Assembly: GCA_001412425.1 (NCBI GenBank)
Contig: LKUH01000089.1
Coordinates: forward strand, 1 to 14,472
Source: Candidatus Cloacimonas sp. SDB
GTDB taxonomy: Bacteria; Cloacimonadota; Cloacimonadia; Cloacimonadales; TCS61
Reading direction: 5' to 3'
Length of the DNA: 14,472 bases
Part shown: piece by piece, positions 1 to 8,024 of the stretch
How the letters are laid out: the number at the start of each line of letters is the position of its first letter
Numbering within the stretch: the first letter of the stretch is position 1
Program-made: the position numbers and the translations under genes
Notes under the pieces: generated by a model
Told to the model about the DNA's origin: nothing
What the model saw: the letters and a program-made list of their open reading frames with translations, nothing else
Database searches by the model: none

Positions 1-385
1 GTTGAATTTCCTCACCCAAGCTTCGTTTTTTATTATTCAGTAACTGCAGTTTATAAGTGAGGTCAATAGATTTCACCAGATAAACGGACATCAATATAAT
101 ATAACAGATTTTCATTAACAGATAAATTTGCTGGTAATAATCAATTTTTAAAAAGTATCCTGCTAACATAAGCGAAATGAAAAAAGGAATTAAGATGAGC
201 ATACTTTTAAGCCACGATCTGAGAATTTCCATTTTATTAACAAAAAACAAAAAAGTAGCAAGATATAGAATAATAATTCCATTGAAATTTAAATTGATAA
301 CAGCAAATATACTTGAGATGATGAGTATAAATTTATAGATAAAATGTCCGTTGAGAAAGCTTGTGTTCACTTTATGATATGACAT
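1..385 (-). CDS. Polytopic membrane protein, N-terminal part (EcfT/CbiQ-like topology, tentative)
   Basis: This is an open frame of 128 codons that runs off the window at base 1 with no stop. Its ATG (385..383) shares one base with the TAA of the TPR gene (TAATG), so the two are probably translationally coupled. I see no SD sequence of its own. The protein is very hydrophobic, with likely membrane helices near residues 18-33, 35-50, 62-78 and 86-104. Short basic stretches such as LRSWLKS separate them. The spacing, with a helix near residue 90 followed by a polar segment (SIDLTYKLQLLN), resembles the transmembrane T component of energy-coupling factor transporters. That is resemblance only: the C-terminal part with the diagnostic coupling motifs lies outside the window. 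Reality of the gene is likely; the function is a weak guess. Confidence 0.6.
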   Translation of the reverse strand, partial: MSYHKVNTSFLNGHFIYKFILIISSIFAVINLNFNGIIILYLATFLFFVNKMEILRSWLKSMLILIPFFISLMLAGYFLKIDYYQQIYLLMKICYIILMSVYLVKSIDLTYKLQLLNNKKRSLGEEIQ

Positions 386-2685
386 TATTCGAATTTAAAC
401 TTTATTTGATCCTGAATTTTTGAATAAACCGGGATATTATTTATTAATGCAGGTTGGAATTTCCAACTTTTTACAGTCAGAAAAATTAATTTTTGCAGTT
501 CATCTGCCCGAATAAGATTATCATCCAAAATTGTAACATTAGCTGGAGTTCCGTCTGCAAGTATTTCTATTTCAATAGAGATGGGTTCTTTAGGGACTTC
601 AATGGTAAGTGGTGCTGCAGGATCTTGTTTAGATAAAATTTTGGCTGGAGTTGTAATTAGTATGGAGTCTTGAGACAATGAATCAGGATAGATTTCAGTA
701 GATAAACTATCAATCTCAGCAGGGGTAGTGGAAATCAGTGAGTCTTCTTCAGTGCTTTTATTAACAAAATAATCAAGTCTCTCGCTAAAGAGGAAATTTT
801 CGCCGTCATATAACTTCAGGATATGTGTCTTATATTCCGTACTTGATTCTTCATTAAGAATTCTATCAAAAAACAACCTGGCAGAAGTAGTATCCCTTAA
901 AGTTAAATAGTAATAAAGGCCCAGCGTATAGTTTGCTTTGGTATAATAATGATGATAGGGATCTTCAGCAATATTCACTAGGTCGGTAGAGGAGGAATCA
1001 GGATGCGAAGTGAACTTGATAAAAGCCTGTTCATATTCCTTCCTGTCGTGCTTGAATTTAGTTTGGAGTAATTCTACTTTTTCACCTTTAATAATGGAGT
1101 TTGCTGCCTGTGTATATTGATTAAGAGGTGATTCAGCCTGCATTTTATTGTAAGTTTCAGCCGCCTTAACGCTGTCATTCAGAATGGTAGAATAAGTCCA
1201 TACTTTTACAAATCGGGCGAAGGGGACATATTCAGATTCGTATTCGGTAATATCAGTCTGAATTTTTTCGATCATCTCATTCAACTCAGAAATGCTGACA
1301 GCCTTTAGCGTATCACTTTCCTGAATATAGACTGATCTGGTGGTATCTATGTCAGCAGAATTAATATTGAGGGAATCGGTTTGAGCTGATAATGAATCGC
1401 TGTATAACGCTGAATAATCTGTCTCAGCAGCAGTTAAGATCGAGTCGGGTAATTCATTTTTAATAGTAAGAAGATCATCCAGTTTTTCTTTAAGAATCTG
1501 AGGATCGGCAATAATATTATCATATACAGCAAGTGCCGAATCAGGCATATTAAGTTCTTCAATATAGTATTCTGCCAGTTTCATTTTCTGGGTTACAAGA
1601 TCTCGGGTCGGAATATTTTTTTCCGGATTATTATATTGAATAATTTCGCCTATAACTGAGCTGCGGGAGACAGCTTTTTCGACATATTCAGATTTTTTAT
1701 TTTCCTTGTTTACATCAGAATATGCTTCAATTGCTTTTTCATAATCCTGCAATTTGGTAAAATAAATCTCTCCCAGAAAATAAGAAGCTTCAGCAGCGAG
1801 TAGAGTGTTTTTGTTTTCCTTTTTAATATTCTGGATTATTTCGACCGCCTGTTGGGTATCATTCATTTCGCTCAGGCAGCGTGCTTCCAGTAATTTTATT
1901 TTAGGGATAACAGCTGTTCTGAATTCATCTTTCAATAATTTTTTAATAATTTTATAGGATTGCTCATAATTTTCTAACATCAGGAAATTCAGGGCAATAT
2001 AATAACGGGCATCTAATTTAATCTTCTTCTCTACTTTTGCTTCCAGCAAATCTAAGAAAACTTGATTTGAACTCAGATAATTTCCAGAGATATGCAGAGT
2101 TTTTGCCTGCTGGAAGAAAGCTTCCTGATATTCATCCGATTTAGGAAACTTCTTGATAATCGATTGATAATAATAATTTGCTTCAACTTTGTTATTATCT
2201 TCGAGGTAGTAATTAGCGAGAACAAGCATTGCTTTGGAATGAAAAGCCTTATTTTGAGGATCTTTAATAAATGATTTCAATTGTTCGTAAGCCAAAGCTT
2301 TATTATTAAACTTAAAATTAGCTTTTGCGATATAAATGTGAGCGTCCTGAACATATTTACTTTCCGGGTAAAACTTAATTAAGTCTTTAAATTTTTCTAT
2401 AGCAATTGTATAGCTGTTACCTTTATAGTAAAATGATCTGGCTAAAAGGAATAGAGCATCGTCTGCCCACTTGCTGTTTTTATAATCAGTTAAAATTACT
2501 CCGCATTTTTTAATAGTATTATTATATTTTTGAATTGCAGTAGATTTTGGTCTGCCCTGGTCGTCATAACCAATTTCCTGAGCTTCCTTGAATAGTTTTC
2601 TGGCATTATAAAAAGTATTGTAATAAGCACAATTTGAGAAAAGTATGATCAGGAAAAGCAGGCAGAAAACTTTTAAATTTCGCAA
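385..2685 (-). CDS. Outer-envelope TPR lipoprotein with a C-terminal TonB-C-like domain
   Basis: This 766-residue protein starts with a lipoprotein-type signal: hydrophobic residues 5-16, then SNC with Cys19 as the probable lipidated residue. The mature start CAYYNTFYNARK is a form I associate with large TPR lipoproteins of FCB bacteria. Residues about 45-345 are a run of degenerate TPR or Sel1-like helical hairpins (for example YNNTIKKC, AIEKFKDLIKFYPES, EANYYYQSIIKKFPKS), related to the YfgC/BamD/CpoB scaffold type. Two acidic, Ser-rich linkers with repeated DSL or PDS units lie near residues 410-460 and 640-690. A third helical region with TPR character lies between them. Residues 701-766 look like a TonB C-terminal domain: an ADGTPANVTIL strand, then VKSWKFQPALINNIPV, then IKFKF. 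The start is TTG (2685..2683), five bases after AGGAG. No role can be assigned beyond an envelope scaffold. Confidence 0.85.
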   Translation of the reverse strand: MRNLKVFCLLFLIILFSNCAYYNTFYNARKLFKEAQEIGYDDQGRPKSTAIQKYNNTIKKCGVILTDYKNSKWADDALFLLARSFYYKGNSYTIAIEKFKDLIKFYPESKYVQDAHIYIAKANFKFNNKALAYEQLKSFIKDPQNKAFHSKAMLVLANYYLEDNNKVEANYYYQSIIKKFPKSDEYQEAFFQQAKTLHISGNYLSSNQVFLDLLEAKVEKKIKLDARYYIALNFLMLENYEQSYKIIKKLLKDEFRTAVIPKIKLLEARCLSEMNDTQQAVEIIQNIKKENKNTLLAAEASYFLGEIYFTKLQDYEKAIEAYSDVNKENKKSEYVEKAVSRSSVIGEIIQYNNPEKNIPTRDLVTQKMKLAEYYIEELNMPDSALAVYDNIIADPQILKEKLDDLLTIKNELPDSILTAAETDYSALYSDSLSAQTDSLNINSADIDTTRSVYIQESDTLKAVSISELNEMIEKIQTDITEYESEYVPFARFVKVWTYSTILNDSVKAAETYNKMQAESPLNQYTQAANSIIKGEKVELLQTKFKHDRKEYEQAFIKFTSHPDSSSTDLVNIAEDPYHHYYTKANYTLGLYYYLTLRDTTSARLFFDRILNEESSTEYKTHILKLYDGENFLFSERLDYFVNKSTEEDSLISTTPAEIDSLSTEIYPDSLSQDSILITTPAKILSKQDPAAPLTIEVPKEPISIEIEILADGTPANVTILDDNLIRADELQKLIFLTVKSWKFQPALINNIPVYSKIQDQIKFKFE

Positions 2686-2690
2686 AAAAA

Positions 2691-2695
2691 CTCCT
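2691..2695 (-). promoter_or_regulatory. Ribosome binding site fixing a TTG start
   Basis: AGGAG lies five bases upstream of the TTG at 2685..2683 and overlaps the TAG stop of the preceding lyase gene (2696..2694). No ATG is available before the signal peptide, so the site supports TTG as the true start. The eight-base gap suggests that a terminating ribosome reinitiates here. Confidence 0.7.
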
Positions 2696-4217
2696 AATTA
2701 ATTTGAATATATTTATTTATAACATCCCAGATTTGTGATGATTGGAGAAAACGATTTATATGTTCAATATCTATATAAGGAACTCTATCTCCAATGAGCC
2801 TGGGAACTTTCTTTCTGATTTCCTGTTTAATTGCTTCTATAACTGGAGAACTTTTATGTTCACGATTATCCAGAGCTTGACAGGCTATAAGAAGTTCGAT
2901 CGCCAACACATGAAGGACATTGCTGATAATGTTTCTGGCTTTAACAGCACCAATGGTACCCATGCTTACATGATCTTCCTGATTAGCTGAAGTTGGTATG
3001 GAATCGACTGAGGCCGGGTGTGCCATTACTTTATTTTCAGAAACTAAAGAAGCAGCTGTAAGCTGAGCAATCATATAACCGGAATCAAGTCCTGGCTGTG
3101 GAGCTAGAAAAGCGTTTAAGCCTCGATTCAGGGCAGGATTCAGCATCTGTTCTATTCTTCTTTCGGAAATATTTGCCAGTTCTGCGACGGTAAATCCCAG
3201 AGTATCAGCAGCAAAGGCTACAGGTTCTCCATGGAAATTTCCTCCCGAAATCACTTTTTTCTGATCAACAAAGATCAAGGGATTATCGGTAGCTGAATTG
3301 ATCTCTATCTCAATGGTTCTGCGTATATAATCTAAAGCATCTCTCACAGCGCCATGGACTTGAGGAGAACATCTCAGGCTGTAAGCATCCTGAACATTAG
3401 GACAATCAAGATGAGAGACATTAAGCTCACTATCACTTAAAATATGATAAATATTCTGGGCTGAAACTTTTTGACCGGGATGCGGTCTAAGCTCATGGAT
3501 CAAAGGGTCAAAAGCTGATTTGGTGCCCATTAAAGCATCAATACTCATAGCTGAAATAACATCGGCGAGTTTACACAATTTTTCTGACTGCAGTAATGAC
3601 AAAGCGGTTATGGCTGTCATTGCCTGAGTACCATTATTAAGGGCAAGTCCTTCTTTTGCCATTAATTTTACAGGTTTCAATCCGGCTTTATTTAAAGCTT
3701 CTTCTCCGGAGATGATCATACCTTGAAATTCAGCATTTCCCTTTCCGATCAGGACGAGGGCAAGATGGGAGAGTTGAGCAAGATCTCCGCTGGCTCCAAC
3801 AGATCCCTTTTCAGGTAGACAGGGGTGTATTCTTGAGTTCAGCATATCTATAAGTGTCTGTAAGGTTTCCAGTCTGATACCGGAATAACCTTTAGCCAGG
3901 ACATTTATTCTTAGAAGCATTATAGCTCTGGTTTCTTGGATAGACAGAAGTGGTCCTACAGCTGCGGAATGACTGAGGATAAGGTTTTCCTGAAGTTGTT
4001 CAATCTGATTCTGATTGATTCTGATTGTACTGAATTTACCAAATCCCGTGTTGAGACCATATACGATTTTTTCTTCCTCAATTATTTTTTCCACATAATT
4101 TCTGCATTCAACAATTTTTTTTATTGCTTCAGGATGAAGTTCGATTTTCTGGAAATTATGAGCAACTTCAAATAGTTCAGCTAAGGTTAAATTATTACCA
4201 TCAAGAGTTATAGCCAT
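2694..4217 (-). CDS. hutH: Histidine ammonia-lyase (canonical MIO site)
   Basis: Predicted cytoplasmic enzyme that eliminates ammonia from L-histidine to give urocanate. The 507-residue length is typical. The cofactor (MIO) precursor is Ala142-Ser143-Gly144 within EKGSVGASGDLAQLSH. Other active-site positions known from Pseudomonas putida HAL are present: Tyr53 (VYGLNTGFG), His83 in the histidase-type Ser-His pair (LILSHSAAVG), Asn195 (LALNNGTQ), Gln276/Tyr279/Arg282 (VQDAYSLRCSPQV), Phe328 (SGGNFHGEP) and Glu414 in ANQEDHVSMG. Phenylalanine and tyrosine lyases usually have Gln at that last Glu, so histidine is the best substrate call. The start follows GAGG four bases upstream. The gene sits 19 bases after a divergent paralog; 27 of the first 60 residues are identical between the two without gaps. 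None of the other hut pathway genes is in the window, so the fate of urocanate is unknown. Confidence 0.92.
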   Translation of the reverse strand: MAITLDGNNLTLAELFEVAHNFQKIELHPEAIKKIVECRNYVEKIIEEEKIVYGLNTGFGKFSTIRINQNQIEQLQENLILSHSAAVGPLLSIQETRAIMLLRINVLAKGYSGIRLETLQTLIDMLNSRIHPCLPEKGSVGASGDLAQLSHLALVLIGKGNAEFQGMIISGEEALNKAGLKPVKLMAKEGLALNNGTQAMTAITALSLLQSEKLCKLADVISAMSIDALMGTKSAFDPLIHELRPHPGQKVSAQNIYHILSDSELNVSHLDCPNVQDAYSLRCSPQVHGAVRDALDYIRRTIEIEINSATDNPLIFVDQKKVISGGNFHGEPVAFAADTLGFTVAELANISERRIEQMLNPALNRGLNAFLAPQPGLDSGYMIAQLTAASLVSENKVMAHPASVDSIPTSANQEDHVSMGTIGAVKARNIISNVLHVLAIELLIACQALDNREHKSSPVIEAIKQEIRKKVPRLIGDRVPYIDIEHINRFLQSSQIWDVINKYIQIN

Positions 4218-4236
4218 TTTTCCTCAATTTCATTAA

Positions 4237-5763
4237 TTAATAAATTTTCAACTTGCCGATCTCTTTTTCAACAGCATGAAGTATAGTGCGGTTTCTAACA
4301 GTCTGCATCATGTTATTATGATCGGTGAATAATGGTCTGTCGATATCAAGATGATCAACAACCTGTCTTACGGCATTGTGTGCAGCTTTAGTACCTTTTC
4401 CGGTGCTATAATCTCTAAAATCGAGTGCTTGAGCGGCAGCAATAAATTCTATGCCTAATATCCCATAGGCATTATCCAGGATCTGACGAGTTTTAAGGGC
4501 AGTATTCATGCCCATACTTACAAAATCTTCCTGGTCAGCAGCAGCGGGAATAGATTGGCAGCAGGCTGGACTTGATAAGGTTCTTTGTTCAACGATCAGC
4601 ATATCGGCAGTGTACTGGCTGAGCATATGCCCGGAGAACATGCCTGCGCCCTTAGTTAAAAAAGCCGGTAAACCGGCGCTCAAGGCAGGATTGAGGAGTC
4701 GGTTCAATCTTCTTTCGGAAATTACGCAAACCATTGTTATGCAGGCTCCCAGCATATCCATTGGAACTGAAACGGGTGAACCCTGGAAATTAGCTCCGGT
4801 TAATACAACATTATCTTCAGGCAGGAAAATGGGATTATCTCCCACGCCGTTAAGTTCAATTTCAATCTGGCTTCTGGTCCAGCGCAGCTGATCTCTGGCA
4901 GCTCCCAGAACCTGGGGTGTCGATCTCATACTATAGGCATCCTGAACTTTTACTTTCATACCTTTCAGCAGGTCGGAATCAGCGATTATTTTTTTTATAT
5001 TTTCAGCAGAGGTAACTGCTCCCTGAAATCCTCTCAACTGATGCAGTCGGCTATCGTAAGGTTTTAAATTGGCCATCAGGGCTTCCAGTGTCATTGCTGC
5101 AGCAATTTCAGCCTGTATAAGAAATCGTTCAGTTTCATAAATAATTAAAGCAGAAATAGCAGTAAGCAGGTTGCTTCCGTTGATCATAGCCAGTCCATCT
5201 CTTGCTTTTAAGCCGGGGACCTGAATTCCGGCTTTACTAAGAGCCTCTTTACCCGACATTCTTTTACCCGTGTAAAAAGTTTCACCTTCACCCATCATAA
5301 GAAGAGCGATCTGGCTCATAGGTGCAAGGTCTCCGCAGGCTCCCACGCTGCCTTTTTCGCAGACTACAGGGGTTACCCCTTTATTCAGCATCTCAATTAA
5401 AGTCTGGGTAATAACGGGTCTGCACCCGGAATGTCCATTGGCATGTACGTTTATTCTGGAAAGCATAGCAGCTCTAACATGCTCAATCGGGCAGGGTTTG
5501 CCAATACCTGCAGAATGATTGTAGATGAGGTATTTTTGGAATTGTTTAATTTGCTCGTCATTTAAGATTACTTCGGAAAATTCTCCGATCCCGGTGTTTA
5601 CACCGTACATAATTTCTCCTTCCTCAATTTTAGATTCGATGAAGGAGCGGCATTTCTTAATTCTTTCCAATGCATCGGGGTGCAATTCTACCTTTAAGTG
5701 ATTATGTGCTACCTGGTAAACATCTTCTATTTTCAGGTCTTTTCCAGTAATAATAACTGACAT
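4237..5763 (-). CDS. HAL/PAL-family aromatic amino acid lyase with a Cys variant of the MIO triad
   Basis: A 508-residue member of the histidine/phenylalanine ammonia-lyase family, divergent from the lyase next to it. Tyr53 (MYGVNTGIG), His83 (IYNHSAGIG), Asn195 (MINGSNLL), Gln274/Tyr277/Arg280 (VQDAYSMRSTPQV), Phe326 (GANFQGSP) and Glu412 (AADQEDFVSMG) align with the known active site. The cofactor triad is Ala142-Cys143-Gly144 instead of Ala-Ser-Gly: the codons at 5340..5332 read GCC TGC GGA. From memory of published work, Ser143Cys of P. putida HAL still forms the cofactor and stays active, so an active enzyme is plausible. Glu412 favours histidine, but Asn-His replaces the histidase Ser-His pair, and Phe326 is followed by QGSPVSVPMD instead of HGEPVAFAAD. 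The substrate, or even an aminomutase activity, is therefore open. GGAGGA lies six bases before the ATG. Confidence 0.85.
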   Translation of the reverse strand: MSVIITGKDLKIEDVYQVAHNHLKVELHPDALERIKKCRSFIESKIEEGEIMYGVNTGIGEFSEVILNDEQIKQFQKYLIYNHSAGIGKPCPIEHVRAAMLSRINVHANGHSGCRPVITQTLIEMLNKGVTPVVCEKGSVGACGDLAPMSQIALLMMGEGETFYTGKRMSGKEALSKAGIQVPGLKARDGLAMINGSNLLTAISALIIYETERFLIQAEIAAAMTLEALMANLKPYDSRLHQLRGFQGAVTSAENIKKIIADSDLLKGMKVKVQDAYSMRSTPQVLGAARDQLRWTRSQIEIELNGVGDNPIFLPEDNVVLTGANFQGSPVSVPMDMLGACITMVCVISERRLNRLLNPALSAGLPAFLTKGAGMFSGHMLSQYTADMLIVEQRTLSSPACCQSIPAAADQEDFVSMGMNTALKTRQILDNAYGILGIEFIAAAQALDFRDYSTGKGTKAAHNAVRQVVDHLDIDRPLFTDHNNMMQTVRNRTILHAVEKEIGKLKIY

Positions 5764-5781
5764 AGAGAATCCTCCGGCATA

Positions 5782-6444
5782 TTAAAAATTGTAATGGATA
5801 TTGAGTACAGGATCCAGTTTTGAGTTCAAAGACATATTTATATCCAATCTATTTTTTTTATTTCCAATTCTCAGTGAATTAATTGCACTTAAAATATGAT
5901 TAGCAATAATAATACCTGTAGTGGCTTTGGCATAATCCTCATAATGGGTGGAATCTTTTCTTTTAATGCCGTATTGTCTTCTGTGTTCTTTACTTTCCCA
6001 TTCCCAGAAAAGGTCATCAGAATAAATATTATTTTGAATAAATTCCAGTCTTTCTTCCGGATCTTCTATATTTTCAGCAAGTTCAACAATATAAGCATTA
6101 TATCCACCCGCATCAAAACCAGAGCTGTTATATTTTGTCAGGTTGTATAAATAGTTTTCATCAAAATCTGAATTAGGATTGATGTTGGCATATTTAACAG
6201 CATAATTGAAGGATTCTTTCAATAAAAGGTCTCTTTCTTCATTGAAAAAGAAGATTGAAGACCAGAAAATGATTTCGGTTGTTAGAAGAAAATAACCGGA
6301 ACTGTGTCCCAGAGAAAGTTCTCCCCAGCCGGGGAGAATGGCGGATTTTAAAAATGCTGTCCTGGGCTTGATTTCTTCAGATTGTAAAGAAACGGATAAC
6401 AAAATAATTATTATTACTAGTACAATTTTAGAATTTAAATTCAT
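5782..6444 (-). CDS. DUF5683-like secreted or envelope protein, third tandem copy
   Basis: The 220-residue product has an N-terminal hydrophobic signal or anchor (residues 6-20). A KSAILPGWGELSLG motif (33-46) and a second hydrophobic segment (about 51-67) follow, an arrangement I recognise from DUF5683-type proteins. Shared with the copy upstream are a Trp-x-Trp at 147-149 (FWEWES), a basic stretch (IKRKDSTHYEDY), a hydrophobic stretch with Asn183-His-x-x-Ser187-x-Ile189, and a C-terminal aromatic strand ending in NF. Gly-Glu replaces the Gly-Gln of the other two copies. The ATG lies 17 bases inside the preceding gene and has only a weak SD sequence, so coupled translation is likely. Function unknown. 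A terminal Phe after an alternating strand could suggest a beta-type outer-membrane end, but the protein is too short and helical for a barrel. Confidence 0.75.
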   Translation of the reverse strand: MNLNSKIVLVIIIILLSVSLQSEEIKPRTAFLKSAILPGWGELSLGHSSGYFLLTTEIIFWSSIFFFNEERDLLLKESFNYAVKYANINPNSDFDENYLYNLTKYNSSGFDAGGYNAYIVELAENIEDPEERLEFIQNNIYSDDLFWEWESKEHRRQYGIKRKDSTHYEDYAKATTGIIIANHILSAINSLRIGNKKNRLDINMSLNSKLDPVLNIHYNF

Positions 6445-7108
6445 AACTAATTTTTATTCCTTTATGCTTCCAATCGGGTTGGAAGTCCAAATTATTGAGG
6501 AAAGAATTTTCTCTATTAATTTTATTTATGGTTATCGCACTGTCAATTATACTTACTAATCTGTTAAGAATTGCAGCCGCAATGGCAAAATTGGCATAAA
6601 TTTCATAATCCTGTTTTTTTCTGCGCAAGGTTTTATAGTGGTTCCAGTTTTTATTGTTCTGCCAGTCCCAGGCCATATCTGATGGGATGAGATAATTATC
6701 CAGGTATTCATAATAAGATTCGGGATTGAAATAGGGTGAATTAATGCATAAAAAAACGTTACGGGCATAACTTTCGACTCCGCTGTTATATTCTTCGGCG
6801 CTCATGTAATCCTGGATCAACTGGTAATAATTATCATCACTGTTTTTAGGAACATCGACAATGTTATAGGCGAATTTCTGGTAAGAATTGATCGACCATT
6901 CTTTTTCAGCTTGAAAGCGAAAGTAAGAAAAAATAACAGCAATTTCAGTTGAAAGGAAAATTCCTGATTTTGTGTATTCTTTACTATAAATCTGTCCTAA
7001 TCCAGGAGTAATAGCGGATAGTAATAATCCCTTTTTTACGGAGAGGTTTTCTGCCACCAGAGTTACCAGGCTAGTTAAAATTAGCAGCAGTAAGATGATT
7101 TTTTTCAT
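6428..7108 (-). CDS. DUF5683-like secreted or envelope protein, second tandem copy
   Basis: 226 residues. A clear signal peptide (KKIILLLLILTSLVTLVAE, residues 2-20) precedes the family motif LSAITPGLGQIYSKE (30-44) and a hydrophobic stretch at about 49-64. The middle is rich in Tyr and Asn. Trp147-x-Trp149 (AWDWQNNKNW) leads into YKTLRRKKQDYEIY and a second hydrophobic segment with Asn182-x-x-x-Ser186-x-Ile188-Asp189. The protein ends ISYEFKF. Its ATG overlaps the TGA of the preceding copy by one base (TGATG), so the two are translationally coupled. A weak GGGAAG lies just upstream. The motif order matches the flanking copies, but similarity outside the motifs is low, so the duplication is old. 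Function not known. Confidence 0.78.
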   Translation of the reverse strand: MKKIILLLLILTSLVTLVAENLSVKKGLLLSAITPGLGQIYSKEYTKSGIFLSTEIAVIFSYFRFQAEKEWSINSYQKFAYNIVDVPKNSDDNYYQLIQDYMSAEEYNSGVESYARNVFLCINSPYFNPESYYEYLDNYLIPSDMAWDWQNNKNWNHYKTLRRKKQDYEIYANFAIAAAILNRLVSIIDSAITINKINRENSFLNNLDFQPDWKHKGIKISYEFKF

Positions 7109-8016
7109 CAGAACTTCCCGAATAAATAAACTGCAGGATAAATTTGGTTATCAGTGAACATGGGACCGAACTTGATTTTAATTTTATTATGAGTCAGATG
7201 ATCAGCGTTGTATTTTTTTGTTACCCTCACAGCGTCTATTGCGCTGAATATGTGATTAAAAGCTAAACCGAAACTGCAAAGATTTGAAATGTCATAATTC
7301 TCTTCAGCTTCTTTTCTCAGTTTGATATATTCGGATCTCATCTGGCTGTATTTTCCTCTGTTCAGATCATATAATTCCTCATTGCCAAGATAGTAAGCGG
7401 AATTTGGATTGGTGGGATCATTGCCAGCCCATTTATTGCCCAGTTCCTCTTCGAACCAGATCCAGTTCAGGTTCACAGCCCAGTCTCCATTTTCATCAGC
7501 TGCGTAAATATCATACCAGTCTGTCCAGCCGAAAATGTATTTAGGATATTTTCCGATATCTTCATAGAAATGCTGAGTATTGGAATCATCCAGGTTAAAA
7601 TGATTATTATAGAATGAATTACCGGAAGCAGCGATCAGATCATTTGCAACCTGATGGAATTTATCTCGGCTGTATCTGTATATGGGGGATCCGTTAATTA
7701 CGTCGCCATCTTCATAACCGATGATTTCTTGAGTTGCATATTTTTCATAATTTTTTTCTAGTTCTTTTCCTTCGTTATGATAGTAGAAATATCCGGCTAA
7801 TAAGCTAATTTCAATTAAAGGGAAAAGATAGGTGGTAATTCCCCGGGGATTAACATAGAACTGTCCTGCACCCGGTAACACAGCAGATATTAATACCGCT
7901 TTTTTGATAGATTTCTCTTCATAGTTTACCGGTATGATATTTTTTTCTGTATTCTGTGAAAATAATGGAAAAGTAAGAGTTATGGTTAAAATTAATATAA
8001 TCAACGATTTAAGCAT
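7108..8016 (-). CDS. DUF5683-like secreted or envelope protein, first and longest tandem copy
   Basis: 302 residues, about 80 longer than the next two genes. A signal peptide (about residues 4-20, LFSQ) is followed by the SIKKAVLISAVLPGAGQFYV motif (36-55) and a hydrophobic segment (about 61-78). Residues 160-215 carry an insert rich in Trp, Asn and Asp (GWTDWYDIY, LNWIWFEEEL) that the shorter copies lack in this form. The C-terminal half has YIKLRKEAEENYDISN (230-245), then a hydrophobic stretch with Asn254-His-x-x-Ser258-Ala-Ile260-Asp261, and ends AVYLFGKF. The ATG lies six bases after AGGAG, which overlaps the TAG stop of the protease gene. A role with the secretion proteins upstream is inferred only from the shared operon. 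Confidence 0.78.
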   Translation of the reverse strand: MLKSLIILILTITLTFPLFSQNTEKNIIPVNYEEKSIKKAVLISAVLPGAGQFYVNPRGITTYLFPLIEISLLAGYFYYHNEGKELEKNYEKYATQEIIGYEDGDVINGSPIYRYSRDKFHQVANDLIAASGNSFYNNHFNLDDSNTQHFYEDIGKYPKYIFGWTDWYDIYAADENGDWAVNLNWIWFEEELGNKWAGNDPTNPNSAYYLGNEELYDLNRGKYSQMRSEYIKLRKEAEENYDISNLCSFGLAFNHIFSAIDAVRVTKKYNADHLTHNKIKIKFGPMFTDNQIYPAVYLFGKF

Positions 8017-8024
8017 TAATACTC

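Noticed and set aside
410..1480. Ser/Asp-rich linker coding repeats of the TPR gene as a DNA tandem repeat
   Set aside because: The DSL and PDS units are irregular in spacing and codon use, so this is low-complexity protein and not a DNA repeat array.
4508..4891. 127-codon plus-strand open frame opposite the Cys-type lyase gene
   Set aside because: It lies wholly antisense to a well-conserved enzyme, shows no recognisable domain and has no independent regulatory context.
5332..5340. Cys-type lyase as a decaying pseudogene
   Set aside because: The frame is intact over 508 codons, the SD sequence is strong and the remaining active-site residues are kept.
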